Positions 11,363 to 23,687 of a DNA stretch of 64,000 nt are shown piece by piece. A program made the position numbers and the translations under genes. The stretch comes from Tethya wilhelma (taxonomy: Eukaryota; Porifera; Demospongiae; Tethyida; Tethyidae). Each line of letters starts with the position of its first letter. Position 1 is the stretch's first letter. Under the pieces are notes generated by a model, which saw nothing but the letters and a program-made list of their open reading frames with translations, was not told the DNA's origin and ran no database searches. The stretch is taken from positions 1,712,240 to 1,776,239 of the forward strand of contig CAXIPT010000010.1 in the NCBI GenBank assembly GCA_964030475.1, read 5' to 3'.

Positions 11363-13207
11363 TCATTGTGTGTATGTGACTGTTCTAAGTGCATGTGTTG
11401 AAGTGTGTTTATTCCTTTGTCTAGTGAACCTTCCTGGTCTATAGTCATAGAGATTGCCCAACATCATGGATATTGTCTGTTGGTGGGGAAAAGAAATATG
11501 TATAATTCATGATGTCCAATATATGCATTAAAGCAAGCAATAATTTATATTAACTGCCATTTTAATTTGATGCCTACTAGAAATTTTCAAAGAGTATAAA
11601 TTTTGCTGTTTTGGTGGATCACTAGAAATCTGCAAAAATTTTACCCACGAAAAATTTGGCATTGTATTACAATATATGGGGCAGAGTGCTCGATCCCCAG
11701 AAAAAAAATTACAAAAAGTTTTGCAATATAGCTCTAAGGTATATAGATTAGAATTAAGAGTTGTTTTTCCTCTTCATCATGCTAGATTACAAAAACCAAT
11801 GTAGTGTAGTAAGTATTTGTGCTCCCTTCATAACACTCTTACATTTTATGTGCTGGCATGTTTAGTAGCATGTGACTATTGAACGTCAATCTTTATGCTA
11901 TGCTAAGCTCAAAAGTTGTTCTTCAAACTATTGAAAGTATTATTCTGAATTTACTTACAAAGAAAACAATTGCTATCAGTGATCCTGAAAACTCCATGTT
12001 GTTGAAGTCCACGTTGAACCCTGCATTTATATCACTGCCAGTGATGTACAGAACCATACCTATACTGGATGTATAGTACACTCCCAATCCAGTGCCCTGA
12101 TGGCAATTACATTACATGCATATATGATCCACAAGTTAAGGTATATTAACATCATATGGGTCATACATTGCACATAGGCCTTTAATTGAGATCTAGCTTC
12201 GGAAGTTGAGTAGTGTGTATTACCATTTTCTGCTCCGGACCCATGATTGCCTATGAGTTCTTGTAACTTAGTGGTAAGTGCATTTGACTAGAATTTGAAA
12301 GACCTGCATGCATGTAAGGTTCGAATCCCTGCTAGATCTCAAGATTTTTCCCATTAATACATTCATTGTACAGGATTGAGTTTCAATCCTAGCATTCATT
12401 GTGTGAAAATGACCACTTTTCTATTACAAAATGTCATGCTAGTTAGCTAGCATATGGAGGATACAGCTGCTCCTAGAAATGGTCGTATTGGTTGTGCTGT
12501 CAGAGCTTGAAAGACGACGAACATGACAGCTCCCTTTCCGCTCAGAATTGCAGCCCAGTAAGGATAGGTGCTTGTGGTGGTAGGAACAGCATTTGTACCG
12601 TTGATGCTATATGTTACCCATGCATAAGTGTCATGGTAGTGAATAGAAGATATGGAGTGTGTGCATAAAATATAGTTTAAAAGTGATTGTCGTAACACTG
12701 AGCTATATATAGTAATGTATCTCATTTCAATTCTATTTAAAGAGCACCGACAATATTGCAGTGTGTACCATGTGATAATGTCCGCCACTATAGACAGTTA
12801 AGGTCACTTGATACTAAGTGCTATTCATGCGTAATAATTATGCCGCAAGACATTTACTTGACTACCTAGTGATTTCTTACTTTCGCCCATCTCTGACGCC
12901 AAAGCCCACAACCAGTATCAGCCATCCAACTTCAGACAGTATCACACATAACAGAGCAATCTGCATGCATGTACAACAGATAGAGCAATTTGTCATCACA
13001 TTGGTATTATCAATCAAAGTCTGCTTTATTCGTCTTACACCTTAGAAAACCCCTATATACATATATCATGTAAACCTGGTTTTACCAAGGGTATAATAAT
13101 AGTTATTATTAACGCTTTTAATATTCTTGTTTTATGAAAGAGTTATATCAAGATGTATATGTACTTACCAAGTGAATAGTAACCTTGAAGGCCACTCTTC
13201 TTGACAT
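11363..13207 (-). CDS. N2: family-1 four-helix membrane protein
   Basis: Exons: 13207-13169 (MSRRVAFKVTIHL), 12960-12881, 12606-12465, 12096-11959 and 11476-11363, giving 170 residues with the family phases. Helix 1 contains EVGWLILVVGFGV, helix 2 WAAILSGKGAVMFVVFQAL, helix 3 GVYYTSSIGMVLYITG, and helix 4 FSGSLIAIVFF. The last exon reads MMLGNLYDY, followed by an unusually long polar tail (PGRFTRQRNKHTSTHALRT). A tRNA-like element sits in the intron between exons 3 and 4. The exon 3 donor is GTATCC. The function is unknown. Confidence 0.7.
12186..12348 (+). repeat. tRNA-derived element with inverted ends, copy 1
   Basis: Contains a box A-like TAACTTAGTGGTAAGTGC and box B GGTTCGAATCC, as in RNA polymerase III promoters. 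It is bounded by TTGAGATCTAGC and GCTAGATCTCAAG, which are inverse of each other, followed by a T run. Related copies are at 15971, 18190, 23851 and 44708. Confidence 0.65.
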
Positions 13208-14897
13208 TTTGATTCGCTGGTTTGAAGCTTGTATTGTCATCTCTGAGTTTATGTTTTATCTACTATTAGTCAAGTCTTTTCCTCTACTTACGTATGTATG
13301 CGTAGGACTGAATTTTGTGAGCTAAATTGTGCCTACTAAGCTATAACTGTCTCAATCGCTGTATGGTAGAATATATCGTGTTACACAATGCGATCGTATG
13401 ATATGTTATAATGTTTGTATGGTCTTATATATATGGATGTAACTGTGTATGTGTACATTCACGTGATGTTGGTCCATGCATGGAAGTAAGCAAATACTTC
13501 AAGTTACACATGTGTTGGTGTTGATGAGTATACCATGGCACAGTATTTCTTGGTGTGTGTATACATTGATTTGATACTATTCTTCCCTCGAATAGCCAAG
13601 CTATAAAGTTTCTTGTTCTACATAAGATGCAATTCGACATAAGGCATTTTCTGTTTCTATTGTAAACTTAAATTTTTGTGATATAATTATGTGAAAATAT
13701 AATAATATTATTATTAGTGATCTTTAAAATTAAGCTTTATACATACATAATTTTATGATGCTGTATTATGCAGACTTTGATCTGCATCTTGTAAGTTAAC
13801 TTATTGTGTTAAGTGAGTGTTTGTGTCTTTGTCTTGTAAGCATGCATCCCTGGCTAATCAACCAGGCTGGTTCGTGTACGCTTATAATTCTGACAAATTG
13901 AATGTTGGTATTTGCTGATAATTCTGGTATTTACTGACAGTGTTGGCATACTATAGTCATATCAGGTTTGTGCATGCAAGTGTGCTGTTCACGTGATAAT
14001 ATCACTGAAGAAACTCGATAGCTTTGTGCCAAAGACCATGTTGTTCAAAGTTGTTATCATGACGTTGAACTTGATACCATTCTTCCCTCAATTGTGTGAT
14101 TGAGCACTGCAAATGTTGAAGGTACTTTCACAGACTATTGTTTGACTGTTGTCGGACACAGTTATACTAAAGCATTGGACAGGTCACTAACTAAGAGAGT
14201 GTGATATCCTCCAGGTTTCTACCACAGATTATAGCATTTCATTACTCATGCACACACAATCAATGAGTGCGAATTCATCTTCAAAAAAATACAAAAGGTT
14301 GAAAGCTGAACATTTATAACTATTGGAAACTGTCAGCTGTATTATATTTGTGATATTTGGATCACATTTTCCACTTTGTAAGAAATAGTTGACTGATCTT
14401 AAGTTTCCGTATCCACATGCAGTGTGAATGGAGTATTACCATCACTGTCTGTTACATTAGTGTACATACCTTCAACCTACTCCTTGACAACAGCTATAGC
14501 ATGAACTTGAGAGCTTGGAGAGGCTATTATTCCATAGTTGCTATTTACACGGAGCTAGATATGTACCATGCTGACAAGGTAGTTGTCATACACACTAAAT
14601 GGTAAGTCTTTGTATCACTTTGATTCTCTAAAGCTATAGGTTGCATATACTTATTCCTCTCAGTGTAATCATGCAGTCATGCCTAGCTGTTTTTTATATA
14701 AGCTCGATTTATAAACTTCACAGCAGCTATTGATTTTACATAATGAGCAAGATTTATTCTGAGTCAAATGTATGCAATGCAAGGTTAAATTCAAAATGCT
14801 CGTTTTTTTTTTATCTACACATAATTATAGCTATGGTCCATAATTATAGTGAGGTTGTCTTTTACATCTTGTCTGGATATCTTAACTTGCTCTATGG
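13208..14897. other. Intergenic stretch, no gene seen
   Basis: Between N2 and N3 I find no exon of the local families on either strand. Two short similar stretches (TGATACTATTCTTCCCTCGA near 13570 and TGATACCATTCTTCCCTCAA near 14070) suggest an old local duplication. Open frames here are short and lack splice or motif support. Confidence 0.5.
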
Positions 14898-16214
14898 TTA
14901 GTCACTGTCTCCGTGCATGTGCCCGAACAGCCCTAGGTTGATGTCATAGAAGTTACCGATCACCATGGTAGCAGCCTGAATGTGGAAAACAATGGAAAAG
15001 CAATCGAAAAAACATTAACACAAAGCGTGCGTAAACATGTGCAGTTACTTAGTATAAATTTAGTGTGTGCTGTTTTCTAGGTGTGAATTGATAGTAGCAT
15101 TAATTATTTCTTCAGTATTAATCTTATGGAGGCTTCAACTTGTGTGTTAGAAAGAAAGAAAGATTGTAAAATTATTGCATGCTTACCAAGAATATGATAG
15201 CAATAAGTGACCCAGCAAACTCCAAGTTGTTTGCCGAGTCGCCTGCTCCTGTGATGATTTCAGGAATTAATAGCTCATCGTTGATAATGGAGCCCGTTCT
15301 CCAGAGGACAATGCCCAGATTAGCAGCAAAGTAGACACCAAACAATGTTGTCTGAATTGTTTCATAGCTCAGGACGTTTTGTTTGTAGTAATGATTATGC
15401 TTAGAGACAAATTGATATATCTACTGCATGGGTATGCTATTGTCACAGACTTGCATAATAGTTACGTTCCCAGGCTAACATTGACTAATTTTTAGCTGCA
15501 AATTTTGCAATAAAAAACCTCCCCAAAATACATAACCCTGCATGGGGAGGAGCTAATTATAGAAGTACTAAAATAGATTGCTTGGATACCAGTGACCCCA
15601 CAATTGACCTCACTGGCTGAGGCACCAAGATATGAATGATGAGAAAGATGATGGCAACAACTCCACTCATAATTGATGCCCAGAAGGCATAAGAACGAGT
15701 CGCACCAGAGGTTGCTTGGTTACTGCATTTGTTTGTGTGTTTGTGTGTGTGTGTGTGGTATTTGTAATTAGTTATTGTTCATTTCAGAGTTGTCATATCC
15801 ATTTCTTACTCTTGTACTGTTCCAATCCCATAGCCTATGACCAGCACAAGCCACCCAACGATGGTTAGGATGATAGTCCCAACAGCAAGCTGAAGGATAA
15901 ATTGCACAATGTCATACAGATGTATTAGTCATATAATGATTTATACTGCTTGACAATCATACATGCACAGGCCTTGAGATCTGGTTTGAAAGTCAGTTAT
16001 AATGTCTATGAATAATTCTGTCCTAACGAGAGTTTGAAAAGACCTTAGATTAAAATATCATGCAGCTAGATCTCAAGAGTTTTTTTTTTTCAGTTTTTCA
16101 CTGAAGATCAATGCATACACATTCAATTTTATAGTCACACTAGGTTTAGTTATATTTCATAAAACTTACAATATGAGGAAAGAGTCTTAGGAAAAACTTC
16201 TTTGACCACTCCAT
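14898..16214 (-). CDS. N3: family-1 four-helix membrane protein
   Basis: Exons: 16214-16170 (MEWSKKFFLRLFPHI), 15889-15810, 15722-15590, 15351-15187 and 14975-14898, giving 166 residues with the family phases. Helix 1 is VGTIILTIVGWLVLVIGYGI; helix 2 lies in AFWASIMSGVVAIIFLIIHI; exon 4 has helix 3 (LFGVYFAANLGIVLW), a longer loop and helix 4 (FAGSLIAIIFL). The end reads MVIGNFYDINLGLFGHMHGD. Exons 1-3 are copied almost without change in the tandem duplication at 17602-19820. The exon 3 donor is GTATCC. The function is unknown. Confidence 0.72.
15971..16090 (+). repeat. Degenerate element with AGATCT inverted ends
   Basis: Starts CCTTGAGATCTGG and ends AGCTAGATCTCAAGAG plus a T run, the same ends as the tRNA-derived elements at 12186 and 23851. 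The internal promoter boxes are hardly recognisable. It lies in intron 1 of N3 and is copied at 18190-18311 by the tandem duplication. Confidence 0.5.
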
Positions 16215-16950
16215 TTTACACTCCTGTAGCTTCAACTACTCAAGTTGTGCAATAAATTGAAGTTATTATTTCATACACAAATTTAAAAGCTCTTAAAAAG
16301 CTAAACAGCAATAAGCCTACTGGAACTAACTTTAGTTTTCACCGAGTGACTGTGTGTACTAGGTTTTTATAATTTATACCAACTAGTGATGTATCGCTAT
16401 AGTGAATATAGGTGTTATAGTTCCATGTTTGTTTATAGCTTGGCATTAGTTGTTTAAGTGAGTTAGGAAGTTCAGTGCTCATTCAAGTTTACCGCACCTA
16501 TCTTCTTACACTGTCTGTGTTATTGTGTCTTCATTTCACCATATATGTGTTACCTTTACTGACACTTAGAGCTAGCTAGTTGCATGCGATCGACCATCAA
16601 ACTGACAGTAGCTCCCACAAGCTAAGTTCCTGGTATGAAGCTACTTGATAGGCTCATCAGTGTAAGTCAAGATTAGGATTGTTTGTGATAAAGTGTCGAT
16701 GTTTGTGACAGTTTGTGCAAGGTTTGAGCGGTAGACTCCTAAGTGCTGGTCATTTAGAGACATTACCTGCATTTTTCAGATTCTTTTGTTTTATCCCATT
16801 GTAAAAAAATGGATTTATCTCAGTCATGTTTATGATTGACTGGTCTTAATGGGCTAAAGATTTGCTCTGACTAGAATCTGTTGTGTAAAAGTTTGGGAGG
16901 ATTTTTTTTGTGCAACTTTAAAGCTGGAAGGTGATATCAAGGTGCATTAA

Positions 16951-17022
16951 GCTGGTCGTAGCTCAGTGTTAAAGCACTGGTGGCTCGAACCAGTGAGCCT
17001 TGGTTCAACTCCAGCTCTTGGC
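16951..17022 (+). ncRNA. tRNA-like sequence (probably a pseudogene)
   Basis: Box A-like TAGCTCAGTGTTAAAGC and box B-like GGTTCAACTCC are at tRNA spacing. A good anticodon-type stem (CTGGT/ACCAG) encloses a seven-base loop GGCTCGA. The acceptor stem pairs poorly and position 33 is not T, so a functional tRNA is unlikely. An identical copy is at 19171-19242. Confidence 0.4.
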
Positions 17023-17340
17023 GGTTGCCTGAATTTTTCGCTTTTAGCTCTAAATGGATGGCAAAAAAAGTACAGGGCTGTGCAATAGTTCAGTTGCTAT
17101 CAACATAGTCTAGTAACACATTGCACCCAGTGTCCAATTTAAAATATTTTAAAAGAAAACATTCAAGCTTAAGTGTCACTGATTGCATTGTATAATACTT
17201 GTAGATACAAGATGCAATTATAGTAATATTTCTAGTGTGGTAATAAGTATAATTATGAGTGCATCCATGAAGTATTCGTGTTCAATTCTTAGTTGCTTAT
17301 TGTTACTGACAAGAAATGTGTTGTATTTAGTTGTGATTGG

Positions 17341-18434
17341 TTATGAACGTTCTTGAGCTTCGTCTTCTCGTGTGATTGCTTTCAGTAGTCTTTTCTTGAC
17401 GTCCACATTGTAGAAAGTGGCTATACTCTGTGTCAAAATCTGTGTGTGTGTGTGTGTGTGTGTTAGTTAGAAGACTTCGTGACTGTATGACCAATATGTT
17501 ATGGTTCAGTATGTATGTATGTAGTTCTATACCCAAAAGAATGTAGCAATAAGTGCTCCAGAGAACTCCAAGTTGACATAGCGTATGTCATCGTTAACAC
17601 ATTGTAGTAATGATTATGCTTAGAGACAAATTGATATATCTACTGCATGGGTATGCTATTGTCACAGACTTGCATAATAGTTACGTTCCCAGGCTAACAT
17701 TGACTAATTTTTAGCTGCAAATTTTGCAATAAAAAACCTCCCCAAAATACATAACCCTGCATGGGGAGGAGCTAATTATAGAAGTACTAAAATAGATTGC
17801 TTGGATACCAGTGACCCCACAATTGACCTCACTGGCTGAGGCACCAAGATATGAATGATGAGAAAGATGATGGCAACAACTCCACTCATAATTGATGCCC
17901 AGAAGGCATAAGAACGAGTCGCACCAGAGGTTGCTTGGTTACTGCATTTGTTTGTGTGTTTGTGTGTGTGTGTGTGGTATTTGTAATTAGTTATTGTTCA
18001 TTTCAGAGTTGTCATATCCATTTCTTACTCTTGTACTGTTCCAATCCCATAGCCTATGACCAGCACAAGCCACCCAACGATGGTTAGGATGATAGTCCCA
18101 ACAGCAAGCTGAAGGATAAATTGCACAATGTCATACAGATGTATTAGTCATATAATGATTTATACTGCTTGACAATCATACATGCACAGGCCTTGAGATC
18201 TGGTTTGAAAGTCAGTTATAATGTCTATGAATAATTCTGTCCTAACGAGAGTTTGAAAAGACCTTAGATTAAAATATCATGCAGCTAGATCTCAAGAGTT
18301 TTTTTTTTTTCAGTTTTTCACTGAAGATCAATGCATACACATTCAATTTTATAGTCACACTAGGTTTAGTTATATTTCATAAAACTTACAATATGAGGAA
18401 AGAGTCTTAGGAAAAACTTCTTTGACCACTCCAT
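17341..18434 (-). pseudogene. Chimeric family-1 fragment made by the tandem duplication
   Basis: Reading on the minus strand, exons 1-3 of an N3 copy (18434-18390, 18108-18029, 17941-17809) are followed by a cut exon 4 of an N4 copy (17600-17533), then N4 exon 5 (17427-17341). The cut exon keeps NDDIRYVNLEFSGALIATFF but lacks helix 3 and its own splice acceptor, because the duplication junction is at 17600. Normal splicing to exon 4 therefore looks impossible. A direct jump from exon 3 to exon 5 would stay in phase but would lose helices 3 and 4. Confidence 0.7.
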
Positions 18435-19560
18435 TTTACACTCCTGTAGCTTCAACTACTCAAGTTGTGCAATAAATTGAAGTTATTATTTCATACACAA
18501 ATTTAAAAGCTCTTAAAAAGCTAAACAGCAATAAGCCTACTGGAACTAACTTTAGTTTTCACCGAGTGACTGTGTGTACTAGGTTTTTATAATTTATACC
18601 AACTAGTGATGTATCGCTATAGTGAATATAGGTGTTATAGTTCCATGTTTGTTTATAGCTTGGCATTAGTTGTTTAAGTGAGTTAGGAAGTTCAGTGCTC
18701 ATTCAAGTTTACCGCACCTATCTTCTTACACTGTCTGTGTTATTGTGTCTTCATTTCACCATATATGTGTTACCTTTACTGACACTTAGAGCTAGCTAGT
18801 TGCATGCGATCGACCATCAAACTGACAGTAGCTCCCACAAGCTAAGTTCCTGGTATGAAGCTACTTGATAGGCTCATCAGTGTAAGTCAAGATTAGGATT
18901 GTTTGTGATAAAGTGTCGATGTTTGTGACAGTTTGTGCAAGGTTTGAGCGGTAGACTCCTAAGTGCTGGTCATTTAGAGACATTACCTGCATTTTTCAGA
19001 TTCTTTTGTTTTATCCCATTGTAAAAAAATGGATTTATCTCAGTCATGTTTATGATTGACTGGTCTTAATGGGCTAAAGATTTGCTCTGACTAGAATCTG
19101 TTGTGTAAAAGTTTGGGAGGATTTTTTTTGTGCAACTTTAAAGCTGGAAGGTGATATCAAGGTGCATTAAGCTGGTCGTAGCTCAGTGTTAAAGCACTGG
19201 TGGCTCGAACCAGTGAGCCTTGGTTCAACTCCAGCTCTTGGCGGTTGCCTGAATTTTTCGCTTTTAGCTCTAAATGGATGGCAAAAAAAGTACAGGGCTG
19301 TGCAATAGTTCAGTTGCTATCAACATAGTCTAGTAACACATTGCACCCAGTGTCCAATTTAAAATATTTTAAAAGAAAACATTCAAGCTTAAGTGTCACT
19401 GATTGCATTGTATAATACTTGTAGATACAAGATGCAATTATAGTAATATTTCTAGTGTGGTAATAAGTATAATTATGAGTGCATCCATGAAGTATTCGTG
19501 TTCAATTCTTAGTTGCTTATTGTTACTGACAAGAAATGTGTTGTATTTAGTTGTGATTGG

Positions 19561-20895
19561 TTATGAACGTTCTTGAGCTTCGTCTTCTCGTGTGATTGCT
19601 TTCAGTAGTCTTTTCTTGACGTCCACATTGTAGAAAGTGGCTATACTCTGTGTCAAAATCTGTGTGTGTGTGTGTGTGTGTGTTAGTTAGAAGACTTCGT
19701 GACTGTATGACCAATATGTTATGGTTCAGTATGTATGTATGTAGTTCTATACCCAAAAGAATGTAGCAATAAGTGCTCCAGAGAACTCCAAGTTGACATA
19801 GCGTATGTCATCGTTAACACGGTCAATAAATCTTCCTGTGAAGTTTAGAATAATTCCCATGTTGGCTACCAAAGCACCACCTAGGAAAGTAGCCTGTGCC
19901 AAGTTTGTGAAGGAAATCAAAGTTTTATCATTGCTGCATGCATATATATCCCCCCCCACCACCACCACACACATACTACCACACCTTTTCTCCTTAAAGT
20001 ATTACACACAATAACTTTGAACTGTTTGCTAGCCTATGCATGTAAAACCATCTTGCTTACATTGTAAAATGTGTCTTTTTTTTGGGGTTAAAGTCAGTCA
20101 AAAGAAAGAGAATTAAGACAACCTTGGAATAAGTAATTCCTCGAGTTGCCCTAATTTTTACCATGCATGATGGCTAGGCTGAGCTATAGTCTCTCTTATA
20201 TACTGGTCTTAATGTGTATTGTAGGATACGGCTGCTCCTAACATTGCACTTAGGAGTGGGGAACTAAAGGCAGCATGGAGGAGACCGACGGCAATAACAA
20301 ACGGTCCACCAATGATCACTGCCCAGAAAGAGTAGGCGTGATCACCTGTTCTTGACTGCAACCTGCAGTATATTGCATGGATGAACTTGAATTAACAATA
20401 ATTATAATCTATATCTGAATTTTTTGGCCAATAATATGTTCCTCTATTCTTCGTGAACAAGGCTAACTGAATAACCATGTTGTGCTTAAAGGACTATAGT
20501 ATCTTAGCTCCAAAGAGTGTTTTTACTCAAAGCTTATAACTCTCCCTCTTGATTCTGTATAGACTTAACATAGCTATTTAAGGACCTAAATGTCTTAACA
20601 ACAAATCATTTTCACTAAGTATGTATATGTGGTGTACATACCCCTGAATTGTTCCAATGGCGAAACCAATGACAATGAGAATATATCCTAGTGCAGTAAG
20701 ACTGAGTGTTATCAGTGGAATCTAAATCAACATAATAATTATGTACCACAGAATAGTGGATGAATTTGTGTGTGTGTGTGTGTGTGTGCACTAGCTCTGT
20801 ACATCTATACTAGTATGATAGTCCAATGCATTGATTCTCACCTTTCTTACTACGCCTTTGAATAGTGTGATCTTAGTCTTCTTTAGTAGCTTCAT
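19561..20895 (-). CDS. N4: family-1 four-helix membrane protein
   Basis: Exons: 20895-20842 (MKLLKKTKITLFKGVVRK), 20721-20642, 20362-20230, 19893-19753 and 19647-19561; 164 residues with the family phases. Helix 1 contains LSLTALGYILIVIGFAIGT (the usual GW is GY here), helix 2 AYSFWAVIIGGPFVIAVGLL, helix 3 GGALVANMGIILNFTG, helix 4 FSGALIATFFW. The tail diverges after FYN to a charged end (KRLLKAITREDEAQERS). The 3' half is repeated in the 2.2-kb tandem duplication. The exon 3 donor is GTATCC. The function is unknown. Confidence 0.72.
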
Positions 20896-21089
20896 CTTGC
20901 TGTCGTAGTAACAATTTTATTGCTATGATGTCATCTACATGCATGCTTTGTGTGCATGTCTGTCAATACTTCCTATGTTGTTTGCAAACTGCTTTGACGG
21001 TGATCTAATTATTCAATCTACATTCAAAATTTCATGACTTGCAGATGTAGTCCTTTTTATTATATGACTAGTGTTCTATAAGCAATCTG

Positions 21090-21415
21090 ATTGGTCAGTA
21101 GCTGGGCAATATTCTCCCATATTGCACAGAAGGTTATTGCACACTTTTTAATTATCACTACAAGATGTACATGTTAGAGACATGGGTCAATTTACATAGT
21201 TAGTAACCACAGATACTTGTATACAGCTGCAGCTATACCTACACATAGTGCATACTGGTTTGTGTTCAAGTGGTCGTGGTTTGTTGCTGAAGAATAACTA
21301 ATAGTCTATCATGAAGTCATAATAAATCTATTATTACAATACGCAGCCCATTATGTATATAATAACCAGTGACTGCATGCTTAACTAGGTATGTGATATT
21401 ATGGGGAAAAATTAC
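21090..21415. repeat. Dispersed repeat G, copy 1
   Basis: A noncoding stretch containing GCATACTGGTTTGTGTTCAA and TATTATGGGGAAA. An inverted, diverged copy lies at 48040-48290 (CAACAAATCACGGCCACTTA, TATTATGGGGAAATATTCAG). It sits between N4 and N5. Confidence 0.5.
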
Positions 21416-21592
21416 ATTGGCTAAATTTATCAATCTTGCAAACAGAGGAATGCATGCACGCAGTATTGACTATAATATTATTATAAGTCTGTGATGCCTA
21501 CAATTAGTTACTGTGATTGTTAGTTTTCACTAGGTGTGAAGGCTATAGAATTAGTCTTAAGTGTCCATTAACATTTGCTTGGATCTAAGCTA

Positions 21593-22738
21593 TTAAACTT
21601 CTGAGGTACTCTTCTTGTAGTCGTAAAATTGTGACAGGATCATAGTGGCAACCTGTATGTATAGTGTGTGTAAGCATTAAATAGAAGAATAATTTTAAGC
21701 GGTGTCATATAATTCTACTGCATGATATTCTTCTTATTCTAGGATCTGATTGCTAACACTTGCATAGATACATGCATGCTTGAGTGTGCTATATATACAC
21801 ACCCAGAAAACAATGGCAATAAGTGATCCTGCAAACCCAAGATTGATTCCATGGTAGATGTTTTCTGAACCAGGCCTTAGGTTAAATCCTGTAAGAAACA
21901 GTACGATTCCCAAGTTAGCTGTAAAGAAGAGTCCGGTAAACTGAGTCTGTATATGCATGGGCATATGTGGAGTGATCGAGGACGAAAAATCATTTTACGT
22001 GTCGTTTAGGTTACTAACAACAAATGATTGACATATGACCTCAACTTCGAATTATATATGTATGCATATTGTGAATATTTACAGGATAACTTACAATTGC
22101 TCCTAGTATTCTAGTGTATGGATCAGGTAGTTCCGCATGAATTGCTGCAAAGACCATTGCTATTACTCCTCCAATGATTATGGCCCAAAATGGATAGGCA
22201 AAATCACCAGTTCTTGGATGTGGATATGGGCTAACAATCAAAATAATTTGAAACCAAAGTAACTTTATGGATGTGTTTCTTTGCTAGTTTTTGAGCAGGG
22301 ATCTGCATACTATAAACTGCAATATTTCATCGTGTATATGTTTGCATGAGACATACATGTCATGGTCATGTTAATTTATTTGTGAGTTAGACCTACTCTT
22401 GTAGTGTTTCTATACCAAATCCAGTCACAAAGAGTATCCAACCTAGGAATGTTACAGCAATAGTTCCAATTGCAATCTGAATAAATAGAGAAAAGATTGT
22501 GCATAAAAATTATATGCAGTCATATATTGATTTTATACCAAGATGATAGTTATGCTTTATTCTTGTTCACCAACCCAGTATGCAGATTGAATATAGCAAA
22601 CTCTGTTATATTCAATCTGCATACTGGGTTGGTGAACAAGAGTAAAATTTAATAATGACTAACACCCAACCAGAAACTCACTTACGAAAGATAATTATGC
22701 TTGTTTACCTTTCGTATTATTCCTTCAAAGAACTGCAT
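21593..22738 (-). CDS. N5: family-1 four-helix membrane protein
   Basis: Exons: 22738-22709 (MQFFEGIIRK), 22476-22397, 22230-22095, 21946-21803 and 21652-21593; 149 residues with the family phases. Helix 1 is IAVTFLGWILFVTGFGIET. Exon 3 starts PYPHPRTGDFAYPFW and carries helix 2. Exon 4 has GLFFTANLGIVLFLTG and FAGSLIAIVFW, and exon 5 reads MILSQFYDYKKSTSEV. This copy has a consensus exon 3 donor (GTAAGT), which fixes the splice position for relatives with GTATCC. Intron 1 contains a perfect 35-bp hairpin. N6 is its closest relative. The function is unknown. Confidence 0.74.
22561..22641. other. Perfect 35-bp inverted repeat with 11-base loop
   Basis: Arms 22561-22595 and 22607-22641 are exact reverse complements; the loop is GCAAACTCTGT. 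The hairpin lies in intron 1 of N5 and could fold in a transcript of either strand. At 81 nt it has the size of a microRNA precursor, but the total absence of mismatches is also what a fresh inverted insertion would show. Confidence 0.9.
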
Positions 22739-23687
22739 TTTTAACTCTTAGACTGTTAGATGCACTCTTTAATTTGATAAAGTGTTAGTAATCACTTTAG
22801 TAAGTGAGTTCTCTGCTGATCGAGTTTGTTTTTCTAAGTGTCTTATACCAATCTGAACAAATGGCCCGATCTGTGCTTCTTTTATGATATCGACTGCCAC
22901 TAATTTTATGGACATGCATTGGTATTATTCAGCCGAACTCATGACCCTGTCACTGTCAGTCCAGACATGTTGATGAACAAAGGTCTGCAGGACATCTTCG
23001 TGCATTGTGACTTAATACGTGCATGGATCTCTATTATTGACAATGGAAATCCATCCTATAGTGCAATAACACTGCAGCACATTCTCAGTGGAATACATAC
23101 CATAGAATCAGTGAATAAATTTGTGTGTTTGTGCGTTTGTTTGTTTGTTTCTGTGTGTACGTGTTCCTTCCTTGCTATCATGTATACATGCATATACTAG
23201 TAGCCTCGTTCACATGCTCTTTTGCATGTCAAATAAAAATTATAGCAAAAGAGGACCTGGAAATGAGGCTAATATGATTTTCATAAAAGGAATTTTTTCA
23301 CGGGAAGCAATTTTTGTGGATTTCGCTGCTATGATGTCATCTACATGGCATTGTATGATTGTGTGTGCATGTGTTAAATTGATAGTTCCTTGACAGTGAT
23401 CTAATTATTCAACATATGTTTAAAATTTCTTGAATCTGAAGTACTTTGTGTTGGAGTGGAGTGCATACGCATGTTTTATTGTAGCATGTATCATATATAC
23501 CATGTACAAATTTTTATGAAAAGATCGTGCATGCAGATATCACTTTGACTGAGTATCCTTTGAAATACTTTTGTTTAACTATTTAACGTTTGTATTACAA
23601 ACAGAAAAAATAATAGGTATATTGTTTGTCTGTCACTAAATGGCTGGATAATAGTAATCTTCGAGTCCTAGTATGTTGTACTTTGAT

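Larger units (their letters stand above)
15383..19820 (+). repeat. 2.2-kb near-identical tandem duplication
   Basis: The sequence 15383-17600 is repeated at 17602-19820. Every line I compared is identical except for one extra T in a T run near 18301. The left edge lies in the N3 intron between exons 3 and 4; the right edge cuts exon 4 of N4 after TCGTTAACAC. Paralogous genes nearby are much more diverged, so the event is very recent or an assembly artefact. Confidence 0.9.

Noticed and set aside
17327..17536. Identical small minus-strand frames here and at 19547-19756
   Set aside because: They are out-of-frame readings over the N4 fifth exon and a GT run, duplicated with the 2.2-kb unit.
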